Shown piece by piece: positions 24,701-36,744 of a stretch of DNA of 64,000 nucleotides. Positions within the stretch are counted from its first letter, which is position 1. Every line of letters begins with the position of its first letter. The notes under the pieces were generated by a model. The model searched no databases. It was not told the DNA's origin and worked only from the letters and a program-made list of their open reading frames with translations. The position numbers and the translations under genes were made by a program. Source of the DNA: Akebia trifoliata. Lineage: Eukaryota; Streptophyta; Magnoliopsida; Ranunculales; Lardizabalaceae. The stretch is from the NCBI GenBank assembly GCA_017979445.1, contig CM030710.1:15920248-15984247 (forward strand), written 5' to 3'.

Positions 24701-25599
24701 TTGTAGTTTGGGATTTCATTATTCATATAATTATTCCTTTTGAAAATTATTTGTGGACCATTGAAAAATTCATATTTGGAAACTTTCTAATATGGGATTG
24801 CGTAGTGTTCTATTTTGGGAGAACATATATTCACAGATTTTTAATTTAGAAATCTCATATTTTAGCAATTTCCTAATTTAAGCAGGTTCTGTATTTTTAT
24901 AATTGGAAGGTTCACATTCATATGAAAATTTGGGAGTTTCAAATTCAGAAACTTACATTTTTGGAATGTTCTATTTTAGAAAATGTATCTTTTTAAATCT
25001 TTAATTTGGGAATTCAGCATATATCTCTTGAATTCTAATTTAAGAAATTTCACGTTCCTAATTTGAAAATATTTTAAGTCCCAATTTGACAGGTTTCTAT
25101 TTGTAATCTTCCCATTTAGAATATTTTCATGAGTTTCTATTTTGAACAATATGGAAAATATGAGCATGTGGATTCCTTAATTGATTACAGATCATAGAGC
25201 TAAGTAGGGCTTTTTCAAACCCTTTTACATTTTGTGGAATTAAAAGAATAATCATGTAATAATTGGGACAATTTTAACCATAGGATTCATTTGGCAAATC
25301 CGACAGAAGTCGATGGCGATGATTAGACCATAGTCTTTGTGTGTTGACCATAAGATGATTTTGAATTATAGTAGAGACCGATCATCTTGATCGGACGGGT
25401 TCGGTGCCTAACACCTTCTGAAACTCGTAATCTGACCTCTTACCCATATCTCTGATTCGTGGATTGATCCATATTCATTTGGAGTTCTTCTTGGTTCCTA
25501 GCCTTAAACTAGGTAGCGACTCTTATCTTTCAAAATCCCCCATTTAATAAATTGGACTCCTTATCACTATTTAGTGGAAGATGGGTCGAGGCAATTTCA
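21758..25599 (+). mobile_element. Solo LTR S of a Tat-like element (3,842 bp)
   Basis: Starts TGTAGACACCCC and ends GGCAATTTCA. It is flanked by perfect CCATG duplications at 21753-21757 and 25600-25604, with no internal region, so it is the product of LTR-LTR recombination. Its layout copies the Element 1 LTR (AT-rich block, TATA-like box near 22999, CT-rich stretch, end phrase GGTGCCTAACACCTTC), but the sequences are clearly diverged, so it is a sister subfamily. Open frames at 23100-23535 are in CT-rich LTR sequence and not genes. Confidence 0.9.
22310..22640 (+). repeat. AT-rich repeats in solo LTR S
   Basis: Short degenerate units of AATTAAAATCTAATTCAAA and AATTAAAATTTAAAATC alternate many times. 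A related AT-rich block lies in the Element 1 LTRs at 6720-7200 and 17390-17880. Confidence 0.75.
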
Positions 25600-25604
25600 C
25601 CATG

Positions 25605-25680
25605 CCAAAATTTTGAGGCGCCACCTAGTGCCTCGAGATCTGACATGGGGCTTTGTGTTAACGTTTGGTAGGGCGCCACA
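25605..25680 (+). repeat. Family X LTR copy a, last segment
   Basis: The final 76 bp of the LTR, ending GGGCGCCACA. They match the ends of the complete copies (TTTGTGTTAGCGTTTGGCGGG in spirit). The LTR abuts CACTA transposase coding sequence inside an ATG-CAT codon pair, so copy a had inserted in CACTA A before it was itself broken up. Confidence 0.75.
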
Positions 25681-27430
25681 TGCATATTGAAAAGAATGTG
25701 TGTGAGAATATTATTGGGACATTGCTTTACATTCCTAGAAAAATGAAGGAAGAGGAAAAGAGTTGATGAAGCTTTGAGATCTGGGAATACAGATTGAATT
25801 GGCACCGGAGGTTAAAGAGAATAGAATATACTCGCCACCAGCATGCTATACCTTGCCACCCGTTAAAAAAAAAGAGTTTACAAAACACTATATGATCTCA
25901 AGGTACTGTCCGGGTATTCTTCAAATTAAAAAAAATAATATTTTAATAAAGGACTAAAAATTATATGATCTTATGTCCCATGATTATCATATTTTGATGT
26001 AGTAATTATTTCCTGTAGCAATACGATTGGATTTGCCCAAACATGTCAGGTATGCTATTAGCAGATTTTGTATTTTTTTCAATGCTATCTGTAGTAAAGT
26101 TGTTGATGTAGAAAAATTGGATGATATACAAAAGGAGTTGGTTTGAAAAATATTTTCACCTTTATTCTTTGATGTCATGGTTCATCTTACGGTACATCTA
26201 GTAAGAGAAGTAAATTATGTGGTCTAGTTCATTTTCGATGGATGTATCCATTTGAGAGGGCCATGAAGGTTTTAAAGGGTTACATATGTAATCAAAGACG
26301 ACCAGAAGACTATATTGTTGAATGTTATATCACAGAACTAGTTGAATTTTGTGGAGAATACCTATCTAAGGTAAATGAAATTGGGATACCCCGTGGTAGA
26401 TTGAAAGATATAAAAATTACAGAATATGGTAATTTAGTTATGGGCGGTGTGCATTTATTTGGTGGTACCGTTGAAATAGATCCTTTATCAAAGGAGAGAG
26501 CACATCGATATGCTTTGCAAAACATAAATGATATTCAACCTTATATCGAGTAAGTAAAATAATCTTTTAGACTTAATTTTCTTTTCTAATTACTTATGCA
26601 TCTATTATATCTAATGACATATTTATTAATCGCTTATAGAAAATATATATCACATTTGAAAGAAATTGTGACTACCAAACAATCGAAAAATAAATAATGG
26701 TTACAAGAAGTATTATCGTGACTTTATATTGTGGATTAATAAAAGGTTGAAGTGGATTTAAGTATCCCAATGAATACCATATCAGACACATTGAGATGGA
26801 TAGCACAAGAACCACAAATACAAGTAATAAAATGTGCTGGTTTTATCATTAATGGATGTCCTTATAGTACAAAAGATTGGGATAGTAGTAGCATCGCCCA
26901 GAACATGGGGTTAATGTAGAAGCAACGTCTTTGTTACTGTCAAAATATTTCTTTTTGATTATAGTATCTTTAAGTGTGATTGAGTCGATAGCAATAACGG
27001 TATCACCGTTGATGACCCTGGTTAGTGATAGTTGAGCTTGGTAGACTTAGTCATAAAAATGATCCATTTATTTTTTCTTTCCAAGCCAAACAAGTTTTTT
27101 ACGTAGAAGATCAGTTTGATTCAAAATATTTAATTACTCTATCAACTCCTTCGAAAGAGTATCCTATCAAAGATGTTGTTGACGTCTTCAATAAACTTCA
27201 ATCTTATACCCATGTATTACCAAATATGGAATCATTTGATTTATCTGATGATGTTGACTTGGTATCATCTTATATGAGATATGATTGTAATAGAATATGA
27301 TTCAATAATGATGCCAGAATTGACTAGGTCTAATGATAGGAAACTCGAATACAATAACACGTGGGTTGCAAAGGGACCTAATGCCAAGAGTTTTAGTTCA
27401 TACCTTGGCTCATTGACACACTAATATACC
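25681..27430 (+). pseudogene. TNP2-like transposase of CACTA A, 5'-truncated
   Basis: The protein would cut and join transposon ends in the nucleus. Readable stretches in order are HIEKNVCENIIGTLLYIPRK (25682 on), SGYSSN, SHDYHILM, AICSKVVDVEKLDDIQKEL and MVHLTVHL (near 26170), then the open piece 26242-26553 with MYPFERAMKVLKGY and RPEDYIVECYI. A likely intron follows (donor GTAAGT at 26551, acceptor near 26638). A DUF4216-like part is seen at 26760-27300 with KCAGFIINGCPYSTKDWD and FQAKQVFYVEDQFDSKY. Everything before HIEKN, including the catalytic core start, is gone. Tandem stops at about 25764 and later shifts make it a pseudogene. Confidence 0.8.
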
Positions 27431-27589
27431 CCCATAAGTATTAAAAATTGGAAAAAAGTCTCCATTGATCAAAAACAATATGTGGTCTTTAATAAATGTC
27501 AGTAATATATTATTTGAAATTTAACTTTCTGAATTATTAATTTGTTTCAAATGTGACCTAACAATCTAATGTTATGTTTTTCAGTCCAA

Positions 27590-28620
27590 GTTTGAAGTGA
27601 AACCAACGACCTAAAAACAAGTAATCTAGAATATTGGGGTGAAATAGAGGGATTTCAAGAAAGTACTTCATCCCTTACATAAACGATGAGGACTATGAAA
27701 AACTTTGTAATATTTCAGATAAATACCAATTCATCCAACAAGCGGACTAGGATGCATTCATTAAGTCCAGAGTGACATAGGAGTTTCAACAACTCAGAAT
27801 GACTTCGACTGAAAGACTATCTCATAATATCTATCCCCATCACCTTAGTAAAAAAGGTTATTCTAACTTAATAAAGGAGATGGTAATTTTCTCACCCTCT
27901 TACATTTAATTTTTAATTAATTCTTATTATAAGTAATTTAAGTAAATTATATTTAACATACAGAAAGCTAGCAGTAAGCTTTCATAAAAAAAATCAATTG
28001 AATGAGAAAAACTTTGGAAGAAAGCTCGCCAAAATTCAAATAAATAATATATCATTGAACTCTCGAGGATAAAGGGGAATAAAATTGTGAGTTTTTTATG
28101 TAATATTATCTATTTGTTTAATCTTCTAAAATTTATATCATTACTGAATCTATTGACATTTTTTTGTAACATTAGTTATTTAAACAGTTGAGAATGACAA
28201 CTTAAGCACCTAGGAATCCAACGATGTCTTGTCAATGGCACTAGAGACTCTAGAGCATCTCAGATGGGTCAAAGGGATGGGAAGATATATGATACCAACC
28301 CAATACTTCCAAACTCATCGTAAAGGATCATAGGCATATGTGAAAGAACTTGACTCACAAATAATTGCGCAAGTAGAAATATTTAATCATTATAACGAAT
28401 ATAATGAGAGACGATGGGAAGAGATAGAAGCTAGAATGCAACGTGTCTAGGTTGAAAAACAACCAGAAATTCATGTGTCACATGTTGCACCGGTTGGTTC
28501 GAAACACATTAGTTCTAGTACCAAACAATTGAAAGTATATATACAATCCTTTTTATTTGTTAATGTTACTTTAAGTATGACATTTAATGAATTTTTTATT
28601 ATTTTTAGTTAGGTTCAAAG
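27590..28620 (+). pseudogene. Transposase_24-like protein of CACTA A
   Basis: Frame-shifted remnants of the plant Ptta/En/Spm transposase family: YPHHLSKKGYSNLIKEM (about 27833-27880), LWKKARQNSN (about 28010, one shift needed) and DVLSMALETLEHLRWVKG (28223-28276) followed by YMIPTQYFQ. In intact relatives these blocks follow each other in the same order, with DVLTQALGTPEH before a threonine-proline-rich YFG motif. In-frame stops are present in all exons. Introns probably separate the blocks but their edges are not clear. Confidence 0.7.
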
Positions 28621-28651
28621 TGATAAAGGAAAGGGAATCGACCTTAATCTA

Positions 28652-29310
28652 TTGTTTAGGAGAAACCCACCTTATGATTTATCCTATAAGAATATTGGAT
28701 CAGGAAAGAAATGTAAGATAGCATTAGATCAACTGAAGACCATCATTGTTGTTGAAGGAATCTATTTTAAGAGACTCATAAATGAGTTCGTGCACGGTGA
28801 TGTATTGGTAGAGGAACATGCTCATGTATCAATTTTCATTGTCATACAACCAGGTGCATTCATCCTTGTGCCAACAAAAGACGAGATCATTACTATCATA
28901 GATGTTGTCGGCAGTTACATTTCTTGGCCACAAGATCTACTTGTACCAGACAAAGAGGTAAATTTGTTAACATTTTTTTAGTAGTTAAATATATCTATGC
29001 ACATATATCTCTAATAAATTTCTAATATATTATAATGAAAATGATTTCGATGATGACAACGATAATGATATTGAGAAAATTTCACGCCCTATTATCAAAG
29101 AGGAATACTAATGAAGTTTTTGAAATAAACTTCAATCAAAGAGTTTTTGATGAATCTTACGAGTTACTTCATTCCGTCAAGGATATGTTGGTCATATGTA
29201 AAATAGAAGAACTGACGACCTTCAGCTTAGTATTATTATATGGTAAGATATTTGTATTTATTAATTATTTAATTAACTTTAGTTTTTCTATAATTTTAAT
29301 GTTATAAAAA
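28652..29310 (+). pseudogene. CACTA A second-gene middle region
   Basis: Open piece 28652-28981 contains KKCKIALDQLKTIIVVEG, FVHGDVL and DEIITIIDVVGSYISWPQDL. The last resembles the VGSFIAWPRELV motif of CACTA TNPD-type proteins just before their peptidase domain. Piece 29035-29307 continues in kind. I recognise the order and motifs, not a biochemical role. Donor-like GTAAAT follows at about 28958. Confidence 0.6.
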
Positions 29311-29754
29311 CTTTAATTTTTCCTACTTTTTTAGTTATTTGTATAAACAAAGTATACTATTGAATTGCGATTGATTTTACTTCATCAACCCATGTACAAG
29401 TAGCACTCTTCTACAACTTAACAATGAGAGAGCATTTGAGTACCTAAGAAATAAATTAGTGCAATGTTGGCAGAAGTTGGTTATTATTTCAATATGCATT
29501 AGGTACATATTTTTATTAAATGTATCACTATTTGTAATGCTTAAGTATAAATAGCATCGATTTCATTACTAATATATGTGATATATTACATTGTAGTTGG
29601 CATTGGATCTTAGTTGTATTAGACTTATTGAATAAAAATATTTACAATCTTGATTCAATTGGAAAACCTACTTCACTACACACAAAAACATTTATTTTAA
29701 GGTATATATATTTCTTATTAAATATTAGTTAAATATATATATATATATATATAT

Positions 29755-30162
29755 GGGTCAGGTTCAAGGGCCAGATGAGAAAACATATGTAAAAACTTTC
29801 GTTTTTAATAAAATTTTAAAATATGGGTTAGAAATTTTGGATCGAGCTGATTTTTTGTGAGGATGATCTCTATGATGAGAAGATCATCCAAAAAAAAAAT
29901 CAGCCCAATCTGAAACTTCTAACCCCATTAAAAGTGATTTAGAATGTGGACCGTTGATTTTTTACCAATTTTTATCACTAATTTGTAAATCACTTTTGAT
30001 GGATTTAGAAGTTTCTGATTGAGCTGATTTTTTGTGAGGATGATCTTTTCATCATAGTGACCATCCTTGCAAAACATCAGCTCAATCCAAAACTTCTAAC
30101 TCTTATTTTGAAAAACGAAAGTTTTTTCATATGTTTTCTCATATGGCCCTTGAACCGCCCCC
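29755..30162. mobile_element. MITE with roughly 50-bp inverted repeats
   Basis: The first and last 50 or so bases are inverted copies of each other: GGTTCAAGGGCCAGATGAG at 29761 and, on the minus strand, GGTTCAAGGGCCATATGAG from 30156. Both continue into AAAACATATG and CTTTCGTTTTT. Inside is a second, weaker symmetry around TTTTTTGTGAGGATGATC. The element sits within an (AT)n run, so the target duplication cannot be told. The long inverted repeats suggest a Mutator-type MITE. Confidence 0.8.
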
Positions 30163-30309
30163 TATATATATATATATATTAATATTGTTATTAATATTGT
30201 TCGATGTATTCTTGTAGTTCATCAAAACAATTGAAAATTTTAGATGGCATAAAAAGGGGGCACAATGACTTGGAAACATATAACGGTAATAATTGAAATA
30301 TTTATTTAG

Positions 30310-31565
30310 TATGGCACCCCGCCAAACGCTAACACAAATCCCAAGGTCACTTCGAAATTCGAACATGGCTCCCCCCTATTTATGTTAGCATTCCACAAAA
30401 CTCGAAAGCATCATAATCTAATGTACCACAAATTCTGACTATATAAAAAGGCAATACGGAAATAACAACAGAAGACTGAAAATATCTAACACATGAGTAT
30501 ATCAGAGTACGGAAGTTTACAATATATAGGATTACAAAAACTTTTACTCTAACGTGAATCTAATTACTCAACCCTAAAAACTATATACATCTCCTGGGAC
30601 GAACAGACTTCTAATGGATATAGTCCCGATGCTCACTAGATAACGGACCCTGGTCGTCGGTATGACCCACCAGATGATCCTCACTCGACGGCTCTATGAC
30701 TACTTCTCCGACTACAAGCGATGAAACTAAAAAAATTGAAAGTAAAGGGTGAGTAACGAGGGTTACCAGTAAGTCTACAACCAATTTCTACTAATAACCT
30801 CTCCTAAACATGATCGAGTAAGTAGACTAAACATTTTAATACATGCAAATCTTTACAAAATAAAATACGATTAATGGGTAAATCTAGTCAGGGATGAGCA
30901 GCTAAGCATTTTAAAAGAATCACATATCATCAATCGTCAGTACTCATTATACATTTTCATTTTATATAAATCTAAAGAATAACATTGAAATAGTAGACAT
31001 GCTTTTCAGTTTATAATTCAAAATAAAGCGACATGTACATAATATATAATGGTGGAGCAATAGAATTAGAGAGCTGGGATTCACGACTGGATCACTCCCA
31101 GTCGGGATATGATATTCCTCAATAAAATCGTAGTTACTGATTTTGTGGCTAGTCGTTGTTTACCATGCTTGCGGGACCATTTATCCAGCTCAGACTAGCC
31201 ATTTGACGTGACCGTTAGCAATAGATCTCTTTTCGATGTGTCAAAACGTTTGATTACTGTTAGATTGTTAATTATCACTGACTAATAATCTTCGTCTATG
31301 CCTATCAGGCGTGCATGTGATTCCCAAATTAAACACTCCATTCGTATACGACCACCTTTACAATACACATTCATTGGTAAAGATAGAAGGGAATGGACCC
31401 GGATTCCAGTTGTGACTCCATTCTCATACACGTCCCATACCATATATGAGCTTGGTGGTTCCTACTGTACATCCTAGAATAGTACACCATTCCGGATGAT
31501 ATGATATACTATCCCGTCAGGCATTTATAGACTCTTTAGCAGTTCACAAAATAGCTACATATATA

Positions 31566-31598
<33 letters not shown>

Positions 31599-33471
31599 TT
31601 TTTATTTCAAAACAAAAGAGAAATTAACAAAACAGGGTTGAGAATGGATATCCAGTTTCTTACCATGCAACTATGGCCATCTGGCCTAAAATAAATAATA
31701 GTACTCGGAGCCTCTGCACCAACATAATTTAAATAAACATGCAACCCTTTCATTATCCCTGGATATCCCTTCACTAACCTACACATAACATACAACGTAA
31801 AATGCAGACATTATCTCTCGGTGTGATTTTGACATTTTACCGATTTATCTCTTTCCCATTCTGTCGTATTTTTAGTTCTCGACTTTTCAAATCAAATATT
31901 TCTTTTTCAAGCTTGCAAATTCACTTTGATCATTCGATTGAAAAAACTATCCAATTTTTATTAAAATGGGATCCAAATGGGTATGCGAAGGTAAACTGCT
32001 AAAATTAGAAAAGCTAGTGAAAATTTGGCTAAGTGTCAGAAACTCGATTTTTCAAAGTTGTCGAAATTGAAAATGGATTTTTGTAAATGAAGGCCCTCGA
32101 CAACATGAGAAGGGCCATGTAATTTTGTAACCTAATTCAAAGTAATGCAAAAGATATCACACGAATTCTTGAAACATTTCCGTCGTGACGAAATTTTATT
32201 TATTTTCTCCCGACTGATTTGAAAAAGTTACGGGGCCCATAAGTAGTCATTTTGACATGGTAAAAGCATGAGGAATCCAAAAATAATATGGCACTTTTTG
32301 GTTTTCTCAGTGGCTCACTGTGGCACCGTGACTAGGGCATGATGGCTCATGGTGGCACCGTGACTGTTCACAGTGGAACCGTCAAAACACTGGAAATGTC
32401 GAATTTTCCATTTTTTTAAATCATTTTTTCAAGTTTTTCACTAGTTTTCGATTCTAATAACCCACCCACAGATCCAATATTTGAATCATGATAAAATACA
32501 TCAAATACCTTACTTCTTACATGAATTTGAAACAAATACAACAATATTCTACAATTTTTAAAACACAAAATAAGTTTCGAAACATCCCTAAATGCACATT
32601 TTCGAAATCTATGGTTATTAATAAGAATCGAGAGTCCCTTACACTCGTGGTTGTTGGACATGATAAGTTAGCTTGAAAATCAAGGATCGGTAGTCTGGAA
32701 CTTCGAATTCGGTTGAACTTGAGTGCCAAACGAATCAGGTTGGTTGCGAAACCCTGATGGAGGTGTTCTTCCTCCTCTTACGATGATGAACAACCCTTCT
32801 TCTAAGTAAGTGAGTCTCTAAGTGGGTAAAATCAAAATCCCTTACTGATTTTTAGTGAGAACCCAAGAGAACGAAAATGAGATAAAGGTTGGATGGGGTG
32901 AGCACGTGGAGCTCAACAACGCAGACGACTTTGCCTTCTTCGTCGATGTTCAACTCGGACTTGATTAGGATAAATCTTGATGGGAAGGGTTAAAATCGTA
33001 GGTTTGAAAAATGGGCTGGTTCTTTGTGAGTTGGAGAGGAGAAAGTGAATAAAAGAATGAGTTGGTTTTTTTTAAAATAAAAGCTGGATGCCACTTTAGT
33101 ATTTTTCCTTCGTTTATATTTTCGACGAAATCCTAATCATTCGAACTCGAAAAATGACATATGAGTATTCCATTTCGAATAATTTTTTATTGCAGACCTC
33201 ATGATGCCGTCGAATTTTTTTGATTCTTGCTCTAACAAAAATTTATTATTTTGGGTCCCATTCAACACGAAATTCGAGAATTCTATAACTTTTTCATCCG
33301 AACTCGAATTTGAACGTGCTTATAAGCTAAAGTAATGGTGAAGTCAATTTTTGTTAAAAATGAATGGAACAATATCCGAGTGTTATAGACTAATTTCTTT
33401 CTTCGACATTTTCCTCAAAATATCACCCTTTGGCTTCTTTGAGCTACGAGTTAAAAATCCGAGGTATTACA
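30310..33471 (-). mobile_element. Solo LTR of family X, copy b (3,162 bp)
   Basis: On the minus strand it starts TGTAATACCTCGG at 33471 and ends GCCATA at 30310 (the usual TG...CA has become TG...TA). Perfect TTTAG duplications flank it at 30305-30309 and 33472-33476. It aligns with copy c over its full length. The TGTAACACCCC-type start and 3.2-kb size suggest a chromovirus (Tekay/Del-like) Ty3 LTR, a weak inference because no coding region of this family is present. An (AT)n run lies at 31558-31597. Small open frames within it are not conserved. Confidence 0.85.
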
Positions 33472-34138
33472 TTTAGAATTCAGAGTTGACCATCACTTAT
33501 TTTAAATTTATTATTATATATATTGATTCCGTTGTTATATATGATTAATGTATGTATTGCCTTAAACAAACATACAATACAAGTTGTGGGTATTATATGA
33601 TGAGATTCATAGAAGAACTCATTGAAATTCATGAAAGCAACACAAAGAAGATCATCAACAAGGTAATACGATTAATTCTATTAATTTTAATATTCGATGA
33701 TTAGTATGATGCATATTAGAGCCACTAATGATTTATAATACATATTTAAATTTAATATTGCTAAGAAGAAGACATATAGTCAGGAAGACATTGATGAAGT
33801 CTGAAGTGAATATATCAAGAAACTTAAAGAGTTAATTCAAATGATAATATACGTAGATCTTTCCTTATGAATTTAAACTCAAATTTGTTTATATATGTAT
33901 GTGTATATATGGATGACTTCATTGAATATGTTAATTAATTTTATATTTTTAAGTAAAGATACCTTATAATAATGTTTTGGTTGTAGGAATGATTTCTAAA
34001 AAACATACAAGTAAATCGTACAAGGAAGTACATTTCGACAAAAATTGTGAGTTTTAGTATACTAGTGCAATTTGTTTGTGTTTAAATTCCATATTCTTTT
34101 TTTATTGGTAAATATTTTCTATTATATATAGTGCTGGT

Positions 34139-34155
34139 CACTACAACATTTTTGG
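34139..34155 (+). repeat. CACTA terminal inverted repeat
   Basis: CACTACAACATTTTTGG, followed by GTCTACAGCAGCGGAT and CCGCCGCTATAG, is the typical form of a plant CACTA end. The partner end is not in the window. The three bases before it are GGT, a possible target duplicate. Confidence 0.75.
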
Positions 34156-34740
34156 TCTACAGCAGCGGATATTTCCGCCGCTATAGGCTAATTTTTCCAC
34201 CGGTAAAAGCTATTGTGGCCATGAGCGACGGAAGCAAGATCTAACGTTGTTGCCTCGGTCGCTAAATGTAGCAGCAGAAAATATGTTCTGCTATTAAATG
34301 TAATACCTGTAGCGGCGGATCTTAATATCTGCTGCAATAAGTAAAGTTTTTAAATTAATATAATATACATTATATAGTGGCGGATCTGAATATCTGCTGC
34401 AATTGATCACTTTTTTAATTAATAGAGTATACAACATATAACGACGAATCTCAATATCCATTGCAATAGGTTAATTTTTTATTAATAGAATATAAAACAT
34501 ATAACGGCGGATCTAAATATCCGCTGCAATAGGTCAGTTTTTAATTAATAGAGTATACATCATATAGCGACGGATCTTAATATCCACTGCAATAGGTAAA
34601 TTTTTAATTAACATAATATGCTATATATAGTGGCAGATTTTCATATCCGCTGCAATAGGTTAATTTTTCAATTAATAGAATATGCTACGTATAGCAACGG
34701 ATCTTAATATCCTCTACTGTAAGTTTCTTTTTCATATATA
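34156..34740. repeat. CACTA B subterminal repeats
   Basis: After a first CGGATATTTCCGCCG palindrome, seven roughly 64-bp units start near 34311, 34377, 34440, 34502, 34566, 34630 and 34695. Each has GGCGGATCTNAATATCCGCTGCAATAGG or a decayed form, a GCGGAT...ATCCGC dyad, spaced by TTAATTAATAGAATATAC. In En/Spm such repeats bind the TNPA-type protein; binding here is inference. Confidence 0.8.
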
Positions 34741-34754
34741 TATGTATATATATT

Positions 34755-36515
34755 TGTAGACACCCCATTTTTGCATCCGCCTGATTAATCAACTCGTCAA
34801 CCCGATTGCAATGATTCCCAATGATGGATGTGTATTCCAATGCTTTATTTTATTACCAGATGTGTTTCAGAAATCCGGATGAGGTATCTCGAACTGACAA
34901 AACCTTAGAAATTACGCTACGCTAGGAAAATACGACCCTAGAAACATAGAAATCATCATCTTGCAGACCAGAAAGAAACTTCACGATAAAAATCACTAAA
35001 AATTACCAAATTACCAAAATATCCCTAACCTCAAAACAACCCTAGAGCCTACGTTACGCTTAGGAAAACTCTCTCGAACACATAAAATAACAAATCGGAA
35101 TCAAATAAATCATTTCACCAATTTTAACAGAATTTGACAAAATTACGAAAATGCCCCTCGTAAAGTCCACAACCATTTCACACAAAAAAACTTCATAAAT
35201 AATAAAAACTAATATTTCCATTGAATTCCTTACGAAAAATCGATTCTAAAACATCCTGGAACATTAAAAATCGACTTGAAACGTGAAAAGTCCTCTCCGG
35301 GGGCAAAACGGTAATTTCACAATTTTCATAATTAAAAATTTCGAAATTAATAAATAAATATTAAATAATTAAAGTGAAACATTAATGAAATTAATTTAAA
35401 ATTTTGAACCTAAAAAATCGATCAATCGGGTTCTCAGGCAAAATTGTTGAGGGTTCGTGAGATATTTCTTTAAGAACCCCTCAATTTGGGGGTCCAAAGA
35501 ATTAAAGAAATAATGAAAGGGGCCTTCTCCAAAAATTAAAAGTAAATCAAGCAAGACTAAAGTCAAGGTATTAAAGTCAATCAAGTGAGACTGAAGTCAA
35601 AATTAAAGTCAATTAAGCAAGACTGAAGTCAAGTCAATCAATTAAGACTAAAGTCAAAACATTAAAAGTCAATCAAATAAGACCAAAAGTCATAATAGAA
35701 TTCTAATTAAATAATAACTCTATCTAATAGAGTTCTAACTTAAAAATAATTCTACCTAAAACAATTTTAATTAAAACACAATTCTACCTAAAACAATTCT
35801 AATTAAAATACAATTCTACCTAAAACAAGTTAAATTAAAACACAACTCTAATTAAAAGATCTCTAATTAAACACTAACTCTATCCAAATCAACCCCTAAA
35901 AACATCTATAAATAGAGGTGCTCACACCCTATTTTCGTATCAAATGATAAACCCTAAGAGAAGTAGGTCTAGAAGCTCCCCTAGCCCCCCATAAACCCTA
36001 GTTTTGGAGCCCCAACTCCTTAGCTAACATCCCTCCTTCAATTTTAGTCTAGAAAACACCCAAAAACCTTCTAAAAACACCCCCAAATCCGCAACGAAAT
36101 TGAAGAGTTCAGATTCAAAAACAAGGAGATACCTTGCCTCGGAGATCCAAAGACAAATCCGGAAACAGAACGTAGCAAGGGAGAACGGTACAAGGAGCTC
36201 TTTTGTCAGATCTGAGGGAGTAAAGTCCTTGCATCGGAAAGGTATTATTTTTTTATTTTCTATTTTTATCTAGGTTTTAGCAATGTAATTTACTTGGGAA
36301 TTTAGTAGAGACCGGCTTTGGCCGGGCGGGGATGGTGCCTAACACCTTCCAATCCCGTAAAATGATCCCCGAACTCAGTTTTTTTATGGTAGATTAGTTC
36401 TTTTTATCCATGTTAGAGTCAGTTTGGTTCCTAGACCACAATAACTAGGTGGCGACTCCCAAACCTCAAGGGTCAAAAGCGGATCCGCGCACCCCGCGAA
36501 TAGATGGCGCTTTCA
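34755..36515 (+). repeat. Element 2 5' LTR (1,761 bp)
   Basis: Starts TGTAGACACCCC and ends ATGGCGCTTTCA. It carries a TATA box (35907), an AAGTCAATCAAG-rich stretch (35540-35690), AATTCTACCTAAAACAA repeats (35740-35850) and the family end phrase GGTGCCTAACACCTTCC. Confidence 0.95.
35907..35914 (+). promoter_or_regulatory. TATA box in Element 2 5' LTR
   Basis: TATAAATA followed by GAGGTGCTC, a textbook plant core promoter. The identical box in the 3' LTR is at 45296-45303. Transcription would start some 30 bp downstream. Confidence 0.6.
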
Positions 36516-36516
36516 G

Positions 36517-36534
36517 TGGCGACTCCACTGGGGA
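36517..36534 (+). promoter_or_regulatory. Element 2 primer-binding site
   Basis: TGGCGACTCCACTGGGGA begins one base after the LTR. It is complementary to the acceptor end of a plant tRNA-Arg as I recall it, the primer reported for Ogre/Tat elements. Confidence 0.75.
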
Positions 36535-36744
36535 CTATTGAGGATCAAACTTGAAAAACCCCAAGTATGGGAGCATTGCCAAGATGACCTAGTTTTTTTT
36601 TATTATTTAGTTTGATTTATTTTATTTATTTTTTCTGTTTATTTTATTTTTTTTTGTCTTGATTGTAGATGCTTTTGGGTATTGCAATTTTTTTTTTTCA
36701 ATTAAGGATCACTTTTTGATGACCCATAAATAATGAAAGATTCA

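Larger units (their letters stand above)
29330..33870 (+). pseudogene. Ulp1-like C48 peptidase of CACTA A, split by insertions
   Basis: The peptidase family cleaves SUMO-like substrates and is often fused to CACTA second genes. The histidine part WHWILVVLDLLNKNIY with the following LDS aspartate lies at 29598-29665. The cysteine part CLKQTYNTSCGYYMMRF lies at 33558-33608, with the nucleophile Cys codon at 33585-33587. RKKTYSQEDIDEV near 33767 matches the usual end of such proteins. Between the two catalytic parts sit a MITE (29755-30162) and a 3.2-kb solo LTR (30310-33471). The usual Asp before Cys is Ser here. With the insertions it cannot be a working gene. Confidence 0.75.
25681..34138 (+). 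mobile_element. CACTA A: decayed En/Spm-type transposon
   Basis: Plus-strand remnants follow the order of plant CACTA genes: TNP2-type transposase (25681-27430), Transposase_24-type protein (27590-28620), a further conserved stretch (28652-29310) and an Ulp1-like C48 peptidase (29330-33870). The 5' part is cut away by family X LTR copy a, and a MITE and a solo family X LTR lie within it. Stops and frameshifts are frequent. The right end is not certain: TAGTG at 34129-34133 could be its terminus, but the bases before it do not match the CACTACAACA terminus five bases further on. Confidence 0.7.

Noticed and set aside
29700..29755. AT repeats here and at 30163-30180, 31558-31597, 34735-34752 and 49716-49738
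   Set aside because: Ordinary AT microsatellites; mentioned only where they hide a target duplication.
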